Below are positions 46,089 to 57,790 of a stretch of DNA of 64,000 nt, in pieces. The DNA is taken from contig JAOANR010000014.1 in the NCBI GenBank assembly GCA_030278955.1, positions 30,393,453 through 30,457,452 of the forward strand. The letters are read 5' to 3'. Each line of letters opens with the position of its first letter. Position 1 is the first letter of the stretch. A program made the translations under genes and the position numbers. The notes below the pieces were generated by a model that ran no database searches, was not told where the DNA came from, and saw only the letters and a program-made list of their open reading frames with translations. The DNA comes from Hygrophila difformis. Lineage: Eukaryota > Streptophyta > Magnoliopsida > Lamiales > Acanthaceae.

Positions 46089-46216
46089 AAGCAGTTGGTA
46101 TCAAACTTTGACAGTACCTGTACAACCCCCAGGTTAGTAACGGTTCACGAATATACACAAGAACTATCTATGAGTAAATCAGGAATGTAATTCTCCTAGT
46201 AAACGGCGCTGCATCC
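46089..46216 (-). other. Leader of element A
   Basis: A short (128 nt) leader between the primer site and gag. It lacks the hairpin/polypurine-like motif seen at the same place in element B. It contains AAACGGCGCTGCA next to the primer site, a phrase echoed inside the LTR. Confidence 0.6.
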
Positions 46217-46234
46217 TCCCCGGCAACGGCGCCA
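46217..46234 (-). promoter_or_regulatory. Primer-binding site of element A (tRNA-Asp)
   Basis: On the minus strand TGGCGCCGTTGCCGGGGA directly follows the LTR end ...GTTTCA. It is an 18-nt complement of the 3' end of plant tRNA-Asp, identical to that of element B. Confidence 0.92.
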
Positions 46235-48972
46235 TGAAACTTTTGACGAGCTTCGCCAACACGAGTAATTTTCTGAAAATTCTTTTACTGGTTTATTGCT
46301 TAAGGAGGAAACTGTGATTTCAAATGGTGCCTCAAGAGTCCCCGGTGACGGCCATGAAACTTTTGCACCCAAGCCAAGTTTCATTTTGCTGCTGGGAGGT
46401 TGAAGAACCGTCTAAATACAATTTCCAAGTTCGGATTTATTAAAATGAAAAGAGTTATGATTGGGGGAAGGGGTTTAAGAATATATTAAGATTTCCCTTT
46501 TTATTACTCCTGTGGGGTTCAAACGGCGCTGTGGTCCTCTCAGCCATGAAACTTTTGACAAATATCACGGTGCAACAGGGATGGACCTTCAGTCTGTCAC
46601 CCTGAAAGTCCCTGATATCTGCACCATGATGGTTCTCTAAATTTCATGTCAAAGAGATACCTGCCATGAAATTCTTGAACATCTTCCCACTGTAAGAGTA
46701 TTTGCCCAAAATGTTGTTTTTATTTACTCGTGTCACGAAACTGTGCTCCCGAAAGCGCACGGGTCAAAAATTGCAGTAATTTATAGTAAGTACCGGATCG
46801 TTCACTGGAGGATGTGCGATGGAAGCAGGGCTCACGTCGTTTACTAAGATTTTCCACTCGGTTACTCGTTTCAAGTTTTGCAAGGGTTTCTATCAACTAC
46901 TCGACATAATTTAAACCAGATTATGAAAGCAGTAAAAATTATTCTACAAAGCATGATAAACTAGATCGAAGAAAGCAATTAAATCTATACTACGAAAGCA
47001 ATATAAAATTATGCTATACTATCTAGAAAGCAGATTTAAATATGATAGAAGGGACAGGGAGGAAATAATAAAGATTGGACAAGATTCAGATGAAACACAA
47101 TTAAACTTCCATTTTTATACACAGATCTTAGTTTGGGATAATCCTCCAGTTAGCTAACTCTCATGCTCTCTATACCATGTTCCCTTTAACAGACAGGTAC
47201 TTACAGTAAGAGTTTACATGCTCTTAAGACAGCAATTTCTAAGATACCATAAACTCTTAATTCCCCTTGCAATGCCTTGCAAAAGTATGTTAATCGTTTA
47301 CGGTGGACGAGCAACACCTGTCAAATCATTAGTTGACATGCCAAGTACTGCTATCAATCCCCCATGTCACACCCAAAGTTTCAAATCAAGCCTCAAACCA
47401 TTCCATAACTCTCAAACCTTTTAACAGATGGACAGCCCTTAATTCTTCCGAGTGACCTCTATGAAAGCATTTAAAGGAAAGCAGTAAAGAAAGCTGTAAA
47501 GAAAGCATTTAAATCTATCACTCGGAATTGTTAAAAACGTCTCTTTCCGTTAGTATAAAAGAGCCCCTGGTCTTGGTGACCAGATGCAGATCAAGAACCC
47601 CCGAGATATCAATAAGCCACAGGGCTTACGACATCTGGGTAGTTATGAGATACAAACTAAATGAAACAGATCCATAAATGAACCTATTCCGGATGTACTC
47701 ACTCAAGACTCAATTCTAGACTTTGGCAGAAGAAGATAGTAGTCGAAGGAATACTCGACCTTACCTTATAAATTCACCAAGGCCTATATGTTGTTCCGCT
47801 AGTATTATTTATCACATCTCATCTACACCCAAGTGGATATTGACTTAATGCGATATCTAATATCAGATTTCCAACACACAGCAATTTTGAGAAGCAAATG
47901 AATATTTGAAAATCATTCCCTAAACAGGTACTAGACTCTCAATTAAAACACAGATCCTTTCAGTCTAGATGAGACCTAATAGCTGACTCTGCTTCTAAGC
48001 TCTCAAAATCAATCCCCAGTGGAATATGAATTAGTCATAACTGTTGAATTTATCCCTTACTTAGATCCGGATTTTATAAAGGAATTTTTGTTGGAAGTTT
48101 ATTATGCAACATCAGATTTAGATCAAGACTTCTGTGTCCAAGGAGAAGGATCCCCAAAATAATAATATGACCGGAACATCTACATAATAGTATCATGCAT
48201 ACGAGTATATGAAAAGGAAAATAAAATACCCCAAAATATATGGTGGGGTTAGACAGAATGCGATACACAAAGGTGGATTAGCCTGAGATGAGAAGAAATC
48301 GGCTAAAAAGGTGCCAGAGATAGTTGGGGTTTTCCGGACTGCAAACATCTGCTATCCGGTTCCCAATTATCCAAGATGAAAGGTTTTAGACAGAAAGAAT
48401 TCCAAACAACGGTGACCGCCGTCATTTAGTTTTCTTTTGTCTATGATTGGAAGAAGAACCCACATATTTCTTGTTGTAATATTTCTCAACTGATGTTGGT
48501 CGACATCAGTTGATACTATTGCAACTTGAATTCAGGTTGAGAAATTAAGATAAGGAGAATTAAAACTGTATCTGATTAGGAATTGGCTGAGTGACTAATC
48601 GAAACTCTTAGTGAAGAGAACGCTCGCCGAAGCTTCCACCAACCACTAACCAGATCATGCAAAATAACAGATAATGATTGACACACAGAAGACGGGTTAG
48701 TCGATATCCCTGTGAAGGGACCTTTCACCAACATTAATCTGCGCGTTTCTCATTATCCGTTCATACACACAACGAAAAGGAAAACTTGAAAATAAGGAAA
48801 ATGTTTTGGTATTGTGCGGGTGTTAAGCACACAATAAATGGACACTAAATGGGTTGAAATGTGTAATGGATAGAATTCAGATGAATTGGGCCTAGGCCCA
48901 ATACATCCATGCAACTTACACAAATCATGGAAGAAAAATATTTTTGGAGTTTTCAAAATAGAAGGGATAGTT

Positions 48973-49412
48973 CAATTCGAATTATTGGGGTAATTCGAAT
49001 TGAGAATGCATGAAGAATGAAGTATGATCTTACCCAATTAATCCTTGCAAAGGAATGAGATATCATCTAATTCGAATTGTTGAGCAATTCGAATTAATTC
49101 GAATTGGACAACTCGAATTGATGAAGTCCTTTCCTTGCTCAAAATTGACTAAGGCATATACCTCAAAGGGAAGGGTGAATTCGAATTGTCCAGCAATTCG
49201 AATTAATTCGAATTAGGCAATTCGAATTGGTTGGGGATGGAAAAATAAACCAAGGCATGAGGGGATGGCAATGGATACAATGTGGTTTTCAAGCCAATTC
49301 GAATTGTTGAGCAATTCGAATTTGTTGGAGACCACATGAAGAGAATGATTTCGGCTATGCAATTCGAATTTCTTAGGCAATTCGAATTAATTCGAATTGC
49401 CTCAATTCGAAT
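48973..49412 (-). repeat. AATTCGAATT hairpin array, block 1 (5' LTR of A)
   Basis: Copy of 26658-27121. One unit (near 49300-49325) has lost its central palindrome and one outer word relative to the 3' LTR, a deletion of about 24 bp that could have occurred between repeated words. Confidence 0.9.
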
Positions 49413-50363
49413 CACATATTTTCAGACAACAACAATTTTTGTTCTCACAAGTATGGGTTAGGTGAACACTGTACTGTAATGATGGGTTTAGATTTACTAA
49501 ATCCCTCATCTCACATCAATGTCATTTCACAGCCACCCTAGTGAGGTTTTCAAGAAATAAACAAATACGTGTCTAGTGGGTATTGGCAAAATTCAAAACC
49601 TACTGCCACAAACAAGAGATCAAAGATCAAAGACCCTAAAACATCTAGTTATCTAAGAACTACATGAGTAAACTAAGAACACTCAAGTTCTCTAAGGTAG
49701 CATAAAATGAGATTAAGGCAGGAAAAATAAAACTTAAATAAATAAAAATTAAAACAAACCCTAAAAACATCTAAAACCTAAGAACACTTATGTGAAGCTC
49801 TAAGGCACTAAATCAAGCCAAAAACCCACCAAACATGCATTTATTAAGTTTGAATGTCAACTAGGACATAATAAATGTAACCTAGTTGAAACAAACAAAC
49901 ATACTAAGCATTTATTTCTAGGGAAAGCATTAAAGAGTGTCAAAACAAATGAATAAAACCATTTCTGGAAATTTTCCTTGTATTGACACTTGAAAGCAAA
50001 ATAAAGAACCCAAAACCATCATTTGCTTGAAGGTAGGGTTTATTCTAACTAGAAAGCATGTAAAAATATGGAAAATGGCTACTATAAGGGTTACACAAAC
50101 TGCTTCTAAACTAAGATTAAAGCATGTAAAGATTACACTACTTGCAAGAAAAATAAACTAAACTAAACTAAACTACCTACCTAACCCTTAAGGGGTGTGG
50201 AACCTCCTGCTGTTCTTTCTGTCCCAAGCTGCTTTTTGGTTAAAATTCTTGATCTTTTCTTTCTGTTGTGGGAGGTCTGCTTTTATAGACAATCTCAAAA
50301 CCCTAGGCCCACCAGTGTTGTGTCCATGCTCCACAGCTTCATTTGGATGAATTGTTGAGTGAA

Positions 50364-50762
50364 GTTCGAATTATCTCAACCAATTCGAATTAATTCGAAT
50401 TGTGAGATCTCTTCCTTGAGCTGGGATTTTGGCCTTCAGTTATCAATTCGAATTGTTGGGATAATTCGAATTGGTATTTTCTCGAATTGGATGAGGGTTT
50501 CTGCTAGGCTTCCTTGCACTTGTTGGCAATTCGAATTGTTGGTGCCAATTCGAATTAATTCGAACTAGACAATTCGAATTGCACTTCTTCTTGCCTTTGG
50601 GTTTCTTCTTTCTTCATTCCCTAATTCGAATTAATTCGAACTTGAACAATTCGAATTAGGCTTCTGCATTCCTTCCAACACTTAACCATTTCTTGTTCTC
50701 TCTAGCAATTCGAATTGTTGTGCAATTCGAATTAATTCGAATTGCCTACAATTCGAATTGTG
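50364..50762 (-). repeat. AATTCGAATT hairpin array, block 2 (5' LTR of A)
   Basis: Copy of 28074-28472 with the same units. Confidence 0.9.
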
Positions 50763-51805
50763 CTTCAACACTTAACCAAATTTTCAGTTGTGGGATTTTC
50801 AATCTTTTTCCCATCTTTTTGGATTTTTGTGGGCTCTTTTATTCTTTTGCCCATCTTTTCATTCCTTTTTCTTTTCTTTTTCCTTTTTTCATGTTTTTGG
50901 ATTTTTCTAACACAAATGCAATTAAAATTGCATATTTTGTGTCTTTTTGTTACCAGCTCGATGTTTTTACAAACTCGCATTAATCTGTCAAATTCAACTG
51001 CTTTCTTATTGAAATAAGATGGAATCACGATCAAAATGTCCGTCTCAGACACGGAAATGGATTGGAAATAATGGACAATTTTGGCCATTATCAGATACCA
51101 ACTTGTAACACCCCGGATTTGATAACCCAGGCCGGGATGTCACCGCCACATCTCCCTAGCAAGACACGGCTTCCAGAGCTCACTAAGGAAATGCAAGGCT
51201 TATGAGTACGTAAAAGATTTAAAAACATTTCAACATTGAGTCCGGAAAATAAAAATACTTAGTTCAAAATACGGAAGTAATAATCATCCGTGCACGAAAT
51301 AGAGTAAATGCAGTGGAAAAATAATCACGGCCAACATGGCCAAAACTCGGGTTTAACAAGCCCGATTTAAAACAGTACTGAAGTGCAAGAAGTAAAAGTG
51401 TCTATGAAATAGTTTCCCCCAATGCATGAGCATGCGTCACTCGACATACTCTGTAAAAGAAAAATAACAACGGGTTTATCAGTATAAAAATATACCGAGT
51501 AAGTTAATCCCTAACTAAACAATTTAAGGGGTTACATGTGTTTAATTTAAATTACACTTTTCATGTATTACGAAGTTACTTTAAAATTCATAGTTTACTC
51601 GCAGCAGAAGAACACGATTAATTTATTCAAGACGAGAATACATAATTTAAGGGCTTAATTTAAAAGCGTAATTTAAAAGCATAATTTAAAAACATAATTT
51701 AGAAGCATAATTTAAAAACGTGATAAATAATTTCAGCATAATTAAATACACACACAAGTCTTTTATATTTTATCCCGCAAACTAAGAAGATGACACCATA
51801 CCGGG

Positions 51806-51961
51806 GAGATCACTAACGAGGCAATCTCAGTTCATAGGACCACTAATGAGGCAGTCCAAATAAATGGGAGACCACTAACGAGGCAGTCTCAATAATTGTA
51901 GGACCACTAACGAGGCAGTCCAAATAAATACAGCGCGCGAGATCACTAACGAGGCAATCTC
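51806..51961 (-). repeat. Covarying tandem hairpin array in E 5' LTR
   Basis: Five units with loop CACTAACGAGGCA and stems GAGAT/ATCTC, GGAC/GTCC, GAGAC/GTCTC, GGAC/GTCC and GAGAT/ATCTC. Unit 2 is GGAC/GTCC here but TGAC/GTCC in the other LTR. The sixth unit was lost where H is inserted. Confidence 0.85.
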
Positions 51962-51976
51962 AGATAGTAGGGAGAC

Positions 51977-52360
51977 TGTCACGGGGCGCCGGGTCCGTAT
52001 CGGGACTGCGGCGCGCCGAGTGGCTAATAGACTGATTCCCAGCACTATTCCGCCAAACGGTCCATCCGAAGGGTCGGGTTGGACAACATCATAGAGCAAA
52101 TTCCGGAAACTATGGGATCCTTCAATTTATATTACAACGGCAGGCGAGCCCTGCAATAACTGCACAACAAAGGAACAAAGATGTGGTTAGAGACCGAAAG
52201 GCCAGCTAGCCCACCCGAAGTGCCTTGCCGAGGGCACAACAGCAAGACGCTGCACAGAAGCTATACACGGCAACTAGGAAAGCAGTAAATAGGAAGCAGT
52301 AAACGGATAGGTGTCGGGACAGCGGGACAAGGGCAACCACCAGGCGGCCACCGGTCAACA
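51977..52360 (-). repeat. 3' LTR of element H
   Basis: 384 bp, on the minus strand TGTTGACCGG...CCCCGTGACA, with proper TG...CA ends and a polypurine tract outside. It is GC-richer than the surroundings. Confidence 0.72.
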
Positions 52361-52374
52361 TTCTCCCCCCGCTG
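52361..52374 (-). promoter_or_regulatory. Polypurine tract of element H
   Basis: On the minus strand AGCGGGGGGAGAA abuts the LTR start TGTTGACC. Confidence 0.7.
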
Positions 52375-52488
52375 ATTTGGCGATGACCTCATCGCCGTGG
52401 TTCCTGCTGTGACATGCTGGGATGCTTTCTCCTGCCCCTTCTTATTCTCCGCTTGAGGGGTATTATCTATCTGGCACTGCGGCGCGAC

Positions 52489-53684
52489 TCAGTACTCGAA
52501 AGTGTCATCACCTCGGTACAGAGCCCCCAAGTGTTCCTCCTCTGATTCGCTCCCATCTTGCCCCGCATGGATTGCCTTACGCTTTTTCGGGGCGACACTT
52601 GTCTCTTTACCTAGCAACGCATTGAGGGCGTGCTTCTTTGGGCAATCCTTAAATAGATGTGGGCCGTCACACAAGAAGCATCCAGATCTTTTCGTGGATC
52701 CCTCGCCCCTAGCCGGCGTCCGGCGGAATCGGTGAACACTGTTTTGAGATGGTGGGGCTTCTGGGTTCGAGTTGTCCCCACCATCCGGACTTGCGCCCGG
52801 CCGACCTTCCCCAGGTGCCCCTCCTTTCTGTTGTGAACTGGCCGGGGATCCTTGACGGACCCTTCGGTCATCGTAATAGTCCGTCAGCCTTTCTGCGGCC
52901 GCCATCGCAGAGTTGAGGTCATACACTCGCTGCCTCTGCAGCTCCAATCGCGTTCCTGGATGGAGGCCCTCCATGAATGCGAATAACTTGTCCGTTTCGG
53001 ACATGTCTTTGATGTCGAGCATCAGGGCCGAGAAAGTTTTAACATATTCTCTTACATTTCCCGTGTGCTTCAAATCCCTCAGAGCTTTCCGGGCAAGATA
53101 TTCCACATTTTCCGGGAAAAACTGATTCCGAATCGCTTCTCTCAGTTCCACCCAGGTATCAATTGCCAATCTCCCTTGCTGTATCTCGGCATATTTTCCA
53201 CGCCACCATAACTTGGCGTCTCCCGCCAGATACATCGTGGCCATAGAAACCCTTCTTGTTTCATTTTCAATACCTGAATTCTCAAGGTACTGATTCATAT
53301 CAAAGAGGAAGTTCTCGACTTCCTTGGCATCGCGGTTGCCAGTGTAAGGCTGAGGTTCCGGGACACGCACTCTTGCGCCGGAACTCGGAGCAACTTCTTG
53401 CTCTCTACTTACAGCTCTCTGTAGTAGTTTTATTTGGATGGACATCTCTTCCATCTTTGCTTGGGCCTCTGCCCGTTCGAGTTTAGCTCTCTCAGCTAAC
53501 TCTTGTGCCTGGGTCATCGCCATCTGCGAGCCCTGGGCATTACTCATAAGTGATCGACAGAGCTCCTGGCACTCACTCAGGATGGCTCTTGTCTCTGCAT
53601 TTTCCGTCTCAAGTTCTTCAACTTTCGACCGGAGCCTTGCCTCTGCAAGCTCCAAGTCAACCAGCCTCGATGTCGTAGTCCTAG
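52489..53684 (-). pseudogene. gag: Gag of element H (N-terminally truncated)
   Basis: About 400 codons of a retrotransposon gag. A coiled coil (LELAEARLRSKVEELETENA) comes first, then the gag core (EVENFLFDMNQYLENSG, DAKLWWRGKYAEIQQG, ELREAIRNQFFPENVEYLA, NVREYVKTFSALMLDI, FAFMEGLHPGTRLELQ), then a Ser/Pro/Gly linker and a zinc knuckle CFLCDGPHLFKDC (C-X2-C-X3-H-X4-C). It ends in an acidic tail (GSESEEEHLGAL). The open frame continues upstream to 53787, but those codons are E LTR sequence, a chance fusion. The original start is lost. Confidence 0.82.
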
Positions 53685-56600
53685 TGAACGGGATTTTTTG
53701 AAAGTTTATGTTTCGTCGTATACAAAGGATTCGATAACGCATTTCATAATTCGAGTTTTCACAAGTTCGAAAAATCCAATTCGTCACAGTTTACGCCTTT
53801 TTAAATTAAAAATTCATCTTTTCACCAGAAATTCTGAAATTTACACAGTAGCTCAAGGACACCCATACGAAGGACTTTCATGTTTTGAGTTTTTGGAAAT
53901 AAAGTTTCGAAGTGAGTCAAATTTCGAGTTCTTTACAAAGGAAGATTTCTGTCCATAGGACTGATTCTGACACAGTTTCGTGCAACGCCGATTAAAAATT
54001 CATTTTACATCCAATTTTGTCCGAAATTTTTACAGGATGTTGATAACATCTTAATGAACAACTTTCATGTTTTAAGATTTTGGAAATAATGAGTTTTAAA
54101 TGTTCAAAAATCGACACCAACACGATGCTTGCGCGCGGATTCAAAAATCGGTTTGGAATAGGTTCTGAATTCGTCCATTGTGACATATCAAATGAACTCC
54201 AAAATTCATGAAATTTTATACACATAATCTAGACACAATTATCTACAACTTTTGTTTAGAAATGCAAAGTTGAATCGATATAAAAACGGGTGAAAAGTAT
54301 TCATCAAATCGAGTCAATGAAACTGTCCAGATTTCAAACGTTCGGTTTTTATACAGAAACTTTACGGTAAAATTTGGGGTATCAAATCTTTATAAAAATG
54401 GCTGAAATTTTGACACAAGATAGATTAAAGTCTTATGAACAAAATCTATGTAGAAAAGTTTTCGGTTTGAATTCCCGAAGGTCGGGTTTTAGCCGAGTTT
54501 CTGAAATTGGTCAAAAATAGGGTTTTTGAAAACCGATTTTAGTTACGTGCCTAGATCTTAAGTTTTAAAGGACAATAAACCACAAAAATTGAAGAGTAAG
54601 GTCTTAACTTACTTAGTTAGAGAATAGGGTCGCTGTAAGGGCTTTCTGGACGTCCTAAGGTCGCGACGAATGGCCAACTTCTTCGATCGGTTTTTGTTCG
54701 TCCCCCGACGTCAAATCGTGGCAAAGGAAAGATGGTTAGATTTCGAGTTTTTGAGACTTATGGATGAGTTACACACTATAATACAACTCACCAAGGTCCT
54801 AGAAGGCAGTGGCCTTGTCTTGCTCGTCCCGTCTTCGCCGGAATACTCGTCGGGAGGTCGCCGGAAGTTCGTCGGAGAGGTGTTTGGCTTTGGGAGAGAT
54901 TGAGGGTGGTTGGGGGGCTGCTCAATGGTGAATAGAGTGGGGAAGGCAGCCCTAGGTCGGGTAAAAGCTTCCCCACTCGTCCGATTTACTTACCAAAGTC
55001 GGGAGGCGTAATTTTGGCAAGAAATCGCCATGATCGCGTGATCTGCCGCGTTCAGCGCTCCCACATAGTCTTGGCGCATTACCGCGCGGCCAGCGCCTGG
55101 ACTTCGGTCCGGGCGCGTCGTGCGATCCGTCGGGTCCTTTCCTTCTCTCTTTCGGACTTTTATCCTTCTACATTTTCGGCTCGATTTTTCCGGATCATTC
55201 ACGGTTCGAAATTCCTATCTAGAATTTATTACGAGTCCGGGTTGATGTTCGTAACATTTTTTAAGTTAGTTCCGATTTCTCTTAACAATTTTCCCGGGTA
55301 TTACAGTCTACCCCCCTTAAGAATCAACTTCGGCCTCGAAGTTGTGTTTCAGTTTCCCCGAGTTAAATGTTAGGACGCTTTCGGTTATGTTTTTATTTTG
55401 TGATTTATTTTGTGATTTATTTTGTGATTTATTTTGTGACTGAACTTAGAATTTAGATTTCCAAGCTGCCTACGTGCCCTGTGAAGGGATCAAGTCATAA
55501 CGTAGTTCAAAACAATTTGAATTTGTTTTTCTCGGGTGTTACAGCACCCATACTTCTTCCAAGAGGTAGAACTGCATATTCTAGATTTGGTATTCCACTA
55601 GATTGTGACTAGAATTATACCTGGAAAAAAAACTTAACTCAGAAAATTATTTAACCTGTCTTCTTATTAAAACGAAGCTCATTATTTGGGATAAAAATTC
55701 TTGATTGGTAGAATGATTATGAACCCGTCTGAATTAACCAATTTTCCCATTCGATTTCAGATGATAAAATTCCCACTTGCAGTTTATTTTATTGTGACTA
55801 TAAAAAGTCAATCTCAATCTTTAAAGAATGTTTGACTCTATCTTCAAAAATCAGTTTTTACCCATGTCAGTGATATATTGTAATATCTTGTGCTTCATAG
55901 GACTTACTTTATAGGGCAAAAGTCGAATTGGTCGCTTTTGCCATGTCTTCAATGTTCTAATTTGTGTCACTCAGCAGGCAGAGAAACCTTCTCAAGACAA
56001 ATCGAAATCATAAGATAGCTCATTCTTCTTATGCCAAGGGAGTGAAAGAAGGTATTCATTTCTTTAGTAAGAGCACATATAGTATGGATATCTTCAACTT
56101 TTATATGCTAAACTTTTCTAATAAGGCACATGGCCTGGCATTACTTACTTGAAAGATGGGACTCGAAATATTAATATGGAATTAAGATGGATTAACTCAG
56201 GATACTATAAAAATATTGTTTACAATGAAAATTATATATGGCAGAAATTTGCACAATGAATATTTCATGATGATGGTAATTGGTAAAGTTGGTATACACA
56301 ATTAGATGTGACATTTCCAGATGATAATTATATAAACTCTACGGGAGATCCTATAACGCAACGTATTGAGAGTACTTATACAAATATAAACTGCACCACT
56401 TCAAAACCATATATTTTTAAAGATAATGTTATACTAACTTCTACTGTTGAGATTGTTGATACGATCAATCATTACATCATGGAACGTACGTTTGCAAATA
56501 AAAATGTATATATATCAATTCTAACAATATTTGTCAAGATGATGAAAGTATAAATAACGGCAATGAATAATTTTCACTAGAATATCTAAACACGATCAAT

Positions 56601-56771
56601 TATTCTGGATTATCGAATCATGAAATATAGTTCAAGGGTTGCATAGTCATGCTTCTTAGGAATATAGACCCATCAAATAAATTATGAAATGGAAGTAGGT
56701 TGATAGTTACCAAGATGCGGAACCTATAATTGATGTTAAACTAATTTTCGGGAAACCATGAAAATAGAAAA

Positions 56772-57265
56772 TTCTTGATTAGTAGAATGATTATGAGCCT
56801 ATCTGATTTAACCAAATTCCCCATTTGATTCCAGATGAAAACATTATCACTCGCAGTTGGTTTTGCTATGATTATAATAAACAAAAGTCAATATCAATCT
56901 TTAAAGAATATTGGACTTTATTTTCCAAAACCAGTTTTTAGCCATGAACAGTTATATTGCAATATTTCGTGTCACTAGCAAGATGTGGTTCAAAGTATTA
57001 ATGCAATTAAGAACGATTAACTCATGATACCCCAAGAAATGTAGTTTACAATGAATTTTATATATGACAGAAAATTTGCAAAATGAATACCTGATGTAGG
57101 CGATAGTAAAACCGATATTTTGGAAATGTACAATCAGATATGACATTTCCGGATGATAGTGTTATAAACTCTACTGGTGATCCTACAGCGGCAATTTTTT
57201 ATAGTACATATACAAATATAAACTGCAGCACTTCAAATTCAAATATTTTTAAAGATAGTGCTATA
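56772..57265 (+). repeat. Diverged tandem duplicate within the Helitron relic
   Basis: Aligns by eye with 55708-56450, with an internal deletion. Both contain TAGAATGATTATGA, CAATCTTTAAAGAAT, the CATTTCC(A/G)GATGAT phrase and AAATATAAACTGCA. The helicase frame at the end is recognisable in both copies, so the duplication is of coding sequence that later decayed. Confidence 0.7.
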
Positions 57266-57627
57266 TTAGCCCCACCCTACTAATGAGATTTTCAGCAATG
57301 AAATTTTATGCAAAATCTGAAGGAATTTTTTATATTATGACTCATATTTAAATTTTGTTTTATTTTAATTTGAATTTCAAATTAAATAAAAATATTAATT
57401 TAATAATTATTTTTATTGATGTGTTAGATTTGTACTGGATAAGCCATAGAAGCTAAAGAAGACGATATAATATGATTTATTTGTTAGTTTTAAAAATAAT
57501 TAAATTATATTATCATATGCATAATCTTTCGAATATATATAAAATCATTACACATTTTACTCAAAATATAATTTATTATTACTTTATATAATATAAGTAT
57601 ATATATTGTATAAAATATATAATTATG

Positions 57628-57658
57628 CCCGTCGAATCTCGTCTGGTTACTTGCTAGT
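57628..57658 (+). other. Helitron 3' terminus
   Basis: Hairpin CCCGTCGA-ATC-TCGTCTGG (six of eight pairs), then seven bases, then CTAGT (57654-57658) followed by T. A subterminal hairpin before CTAG plus a T target is the Helitron end signature. Confidence 0.65.
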
Positions 57659-57790
57659 TTATTTAATACAAATATTTTCTATTCAGCAATGAATTGAATA
57701 TAATATCAATCTATAAAGTACTTATTAATAATTTAAAATATTTTCTTAAACTATAATTTCAATTCAATAGAGTATTGTTTAAGAATAATA
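57659..57790. other. AT-rich intergenic sequence
   Basis: No gene or repeat recognised between the Helitron end and the Stowaway element. Confidence 0.4.

Larger units (their letters stand above)
23920..51093 (-). mobile_element. Element A: 27-kb Athila-like LTR retrotransposon
   Basis: Complete minus-strand element: 5' LTR 46235-51093, tRNA-Asp primer site, gag, pol, spacer, extra ORF region, polypurine tract and 3' LTR 23920-28803. Target duplication is GATAC (23915-23919 and 51094-51098). Without solo LTR G it is about 24.4 kb, roughly double the usual Athila length. LTRs (4884 and 4859 bp) differ by a deletion of about 24-25 bp inside hairpin block 1 and scattered substitutions, so the insertion is recent. 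Coding capacity is broken by one stop and about three frameshifts. The tRNA-Asp primer and FMDDFSVYG and ISDGGTHF motifs fit the Athila lineage. Confidence 0.93.
46235..51093 (-). repeat. 5' LTR of element A
   Basis: 4859-bp LTR matching 23920-28803. The first 0.5 kb next to the primer site contains three decayed echoes of the leader/primer/LTR-end junction (around 46320-46360, 46520-46557 and 46662-46680). Hairpin block 1 is at 48973-49412 (shorter by about 24 bp) and block 2 at 50364-50762. As the 5' LTR it should hold the promoter, but I could not pick a TATA box with confidence in this AT-rich sequence. Confidence 0.92.
51977..53684 (-). mobile_element. Element H: truncated short-LTR gag-only element
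   Basis: 3' LTR (51977-52360), polypurine tract and most of a gag ORF, truncated upstream at about 53684, with no second LTR. Compared with the other LTR of E, about 45 bp (17342-17387) are missing where H sits, so this is an insertion with loss of target or a later rearrangement. Gag is followed directly by the tract with no pol, suggesting a non-autonomous family. Confidence 0.75.
16470..55543 (-). mobile_element. Element E: chromovirus-like LTR element, gutted and multiply invaded
   Basis: LTRs 16470-19231 (3') and 51104-55543 (5', enlarged by insert H), polypurine tract, integrase tail, a leader-side ORF and a split primer-binding site define a minus-strand Ty3/gypsy element. Most of gag-pol is missing and unit F sits there. 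Element A lies inside its primer site. Both ends carry GCACC (16465-16469 and 55544-55548), but the left LTR has lost its first six bases, and the outer flanks are B LTR on the left and Helitron on the right. The apparent target duplication may therefore be chance or microhomology. Confidence 0.75.
51104..55543 (-). repeat. 5' LTR of element E, split by insert H
   Basis: LTR ends TGTAACACCCCGG (51104) and CTCGGGTGTTACA (55543). Without insert H it is about 2.7 kb. It contains the covarying hairpin array (51806-51961, five units left), the tetraloop hairpin (55093-55116) and the internal polypurine/LTR-start fossil (tract at 55306-55320). A short TGTGATTTATTT triplication lies at 55397-55440. 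Confidence 0.85.
55544..57658 (+). pseudogene. Helitron relic with PIF1-like helicase remnants
   Basis: Plus-strand decayed helicase. 55544-55605 reads APILLPRGRTAYSRFGIPL, matching the Helitron helicase LLPxGRTAHSRF segment. About 55640-55700 reads LTCLLIKTKLIIWDKNS, a decayed Walker B (LIIWDEAPM in intact copies). 56308-56480 has IFKDNVILTSTVEIVDTIN, matching the ILAPTxEVVDxIN region. Stops and frame changes are frequent. A diverged second copy of part of it lies at about 56772-57265. The Rep domain is not seen, because the left part is cut by the junction with element E. The relic ends in a Helitron 3' terminus. Confidence 0.75.

Noticed and set aside
56308..56553. Possible independent small gene (81 aa)
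   Set aside because: Its sequence matches a conserved stretch of the Helitron helicase and it is flanked by in-frame stops in the same decayed frame.
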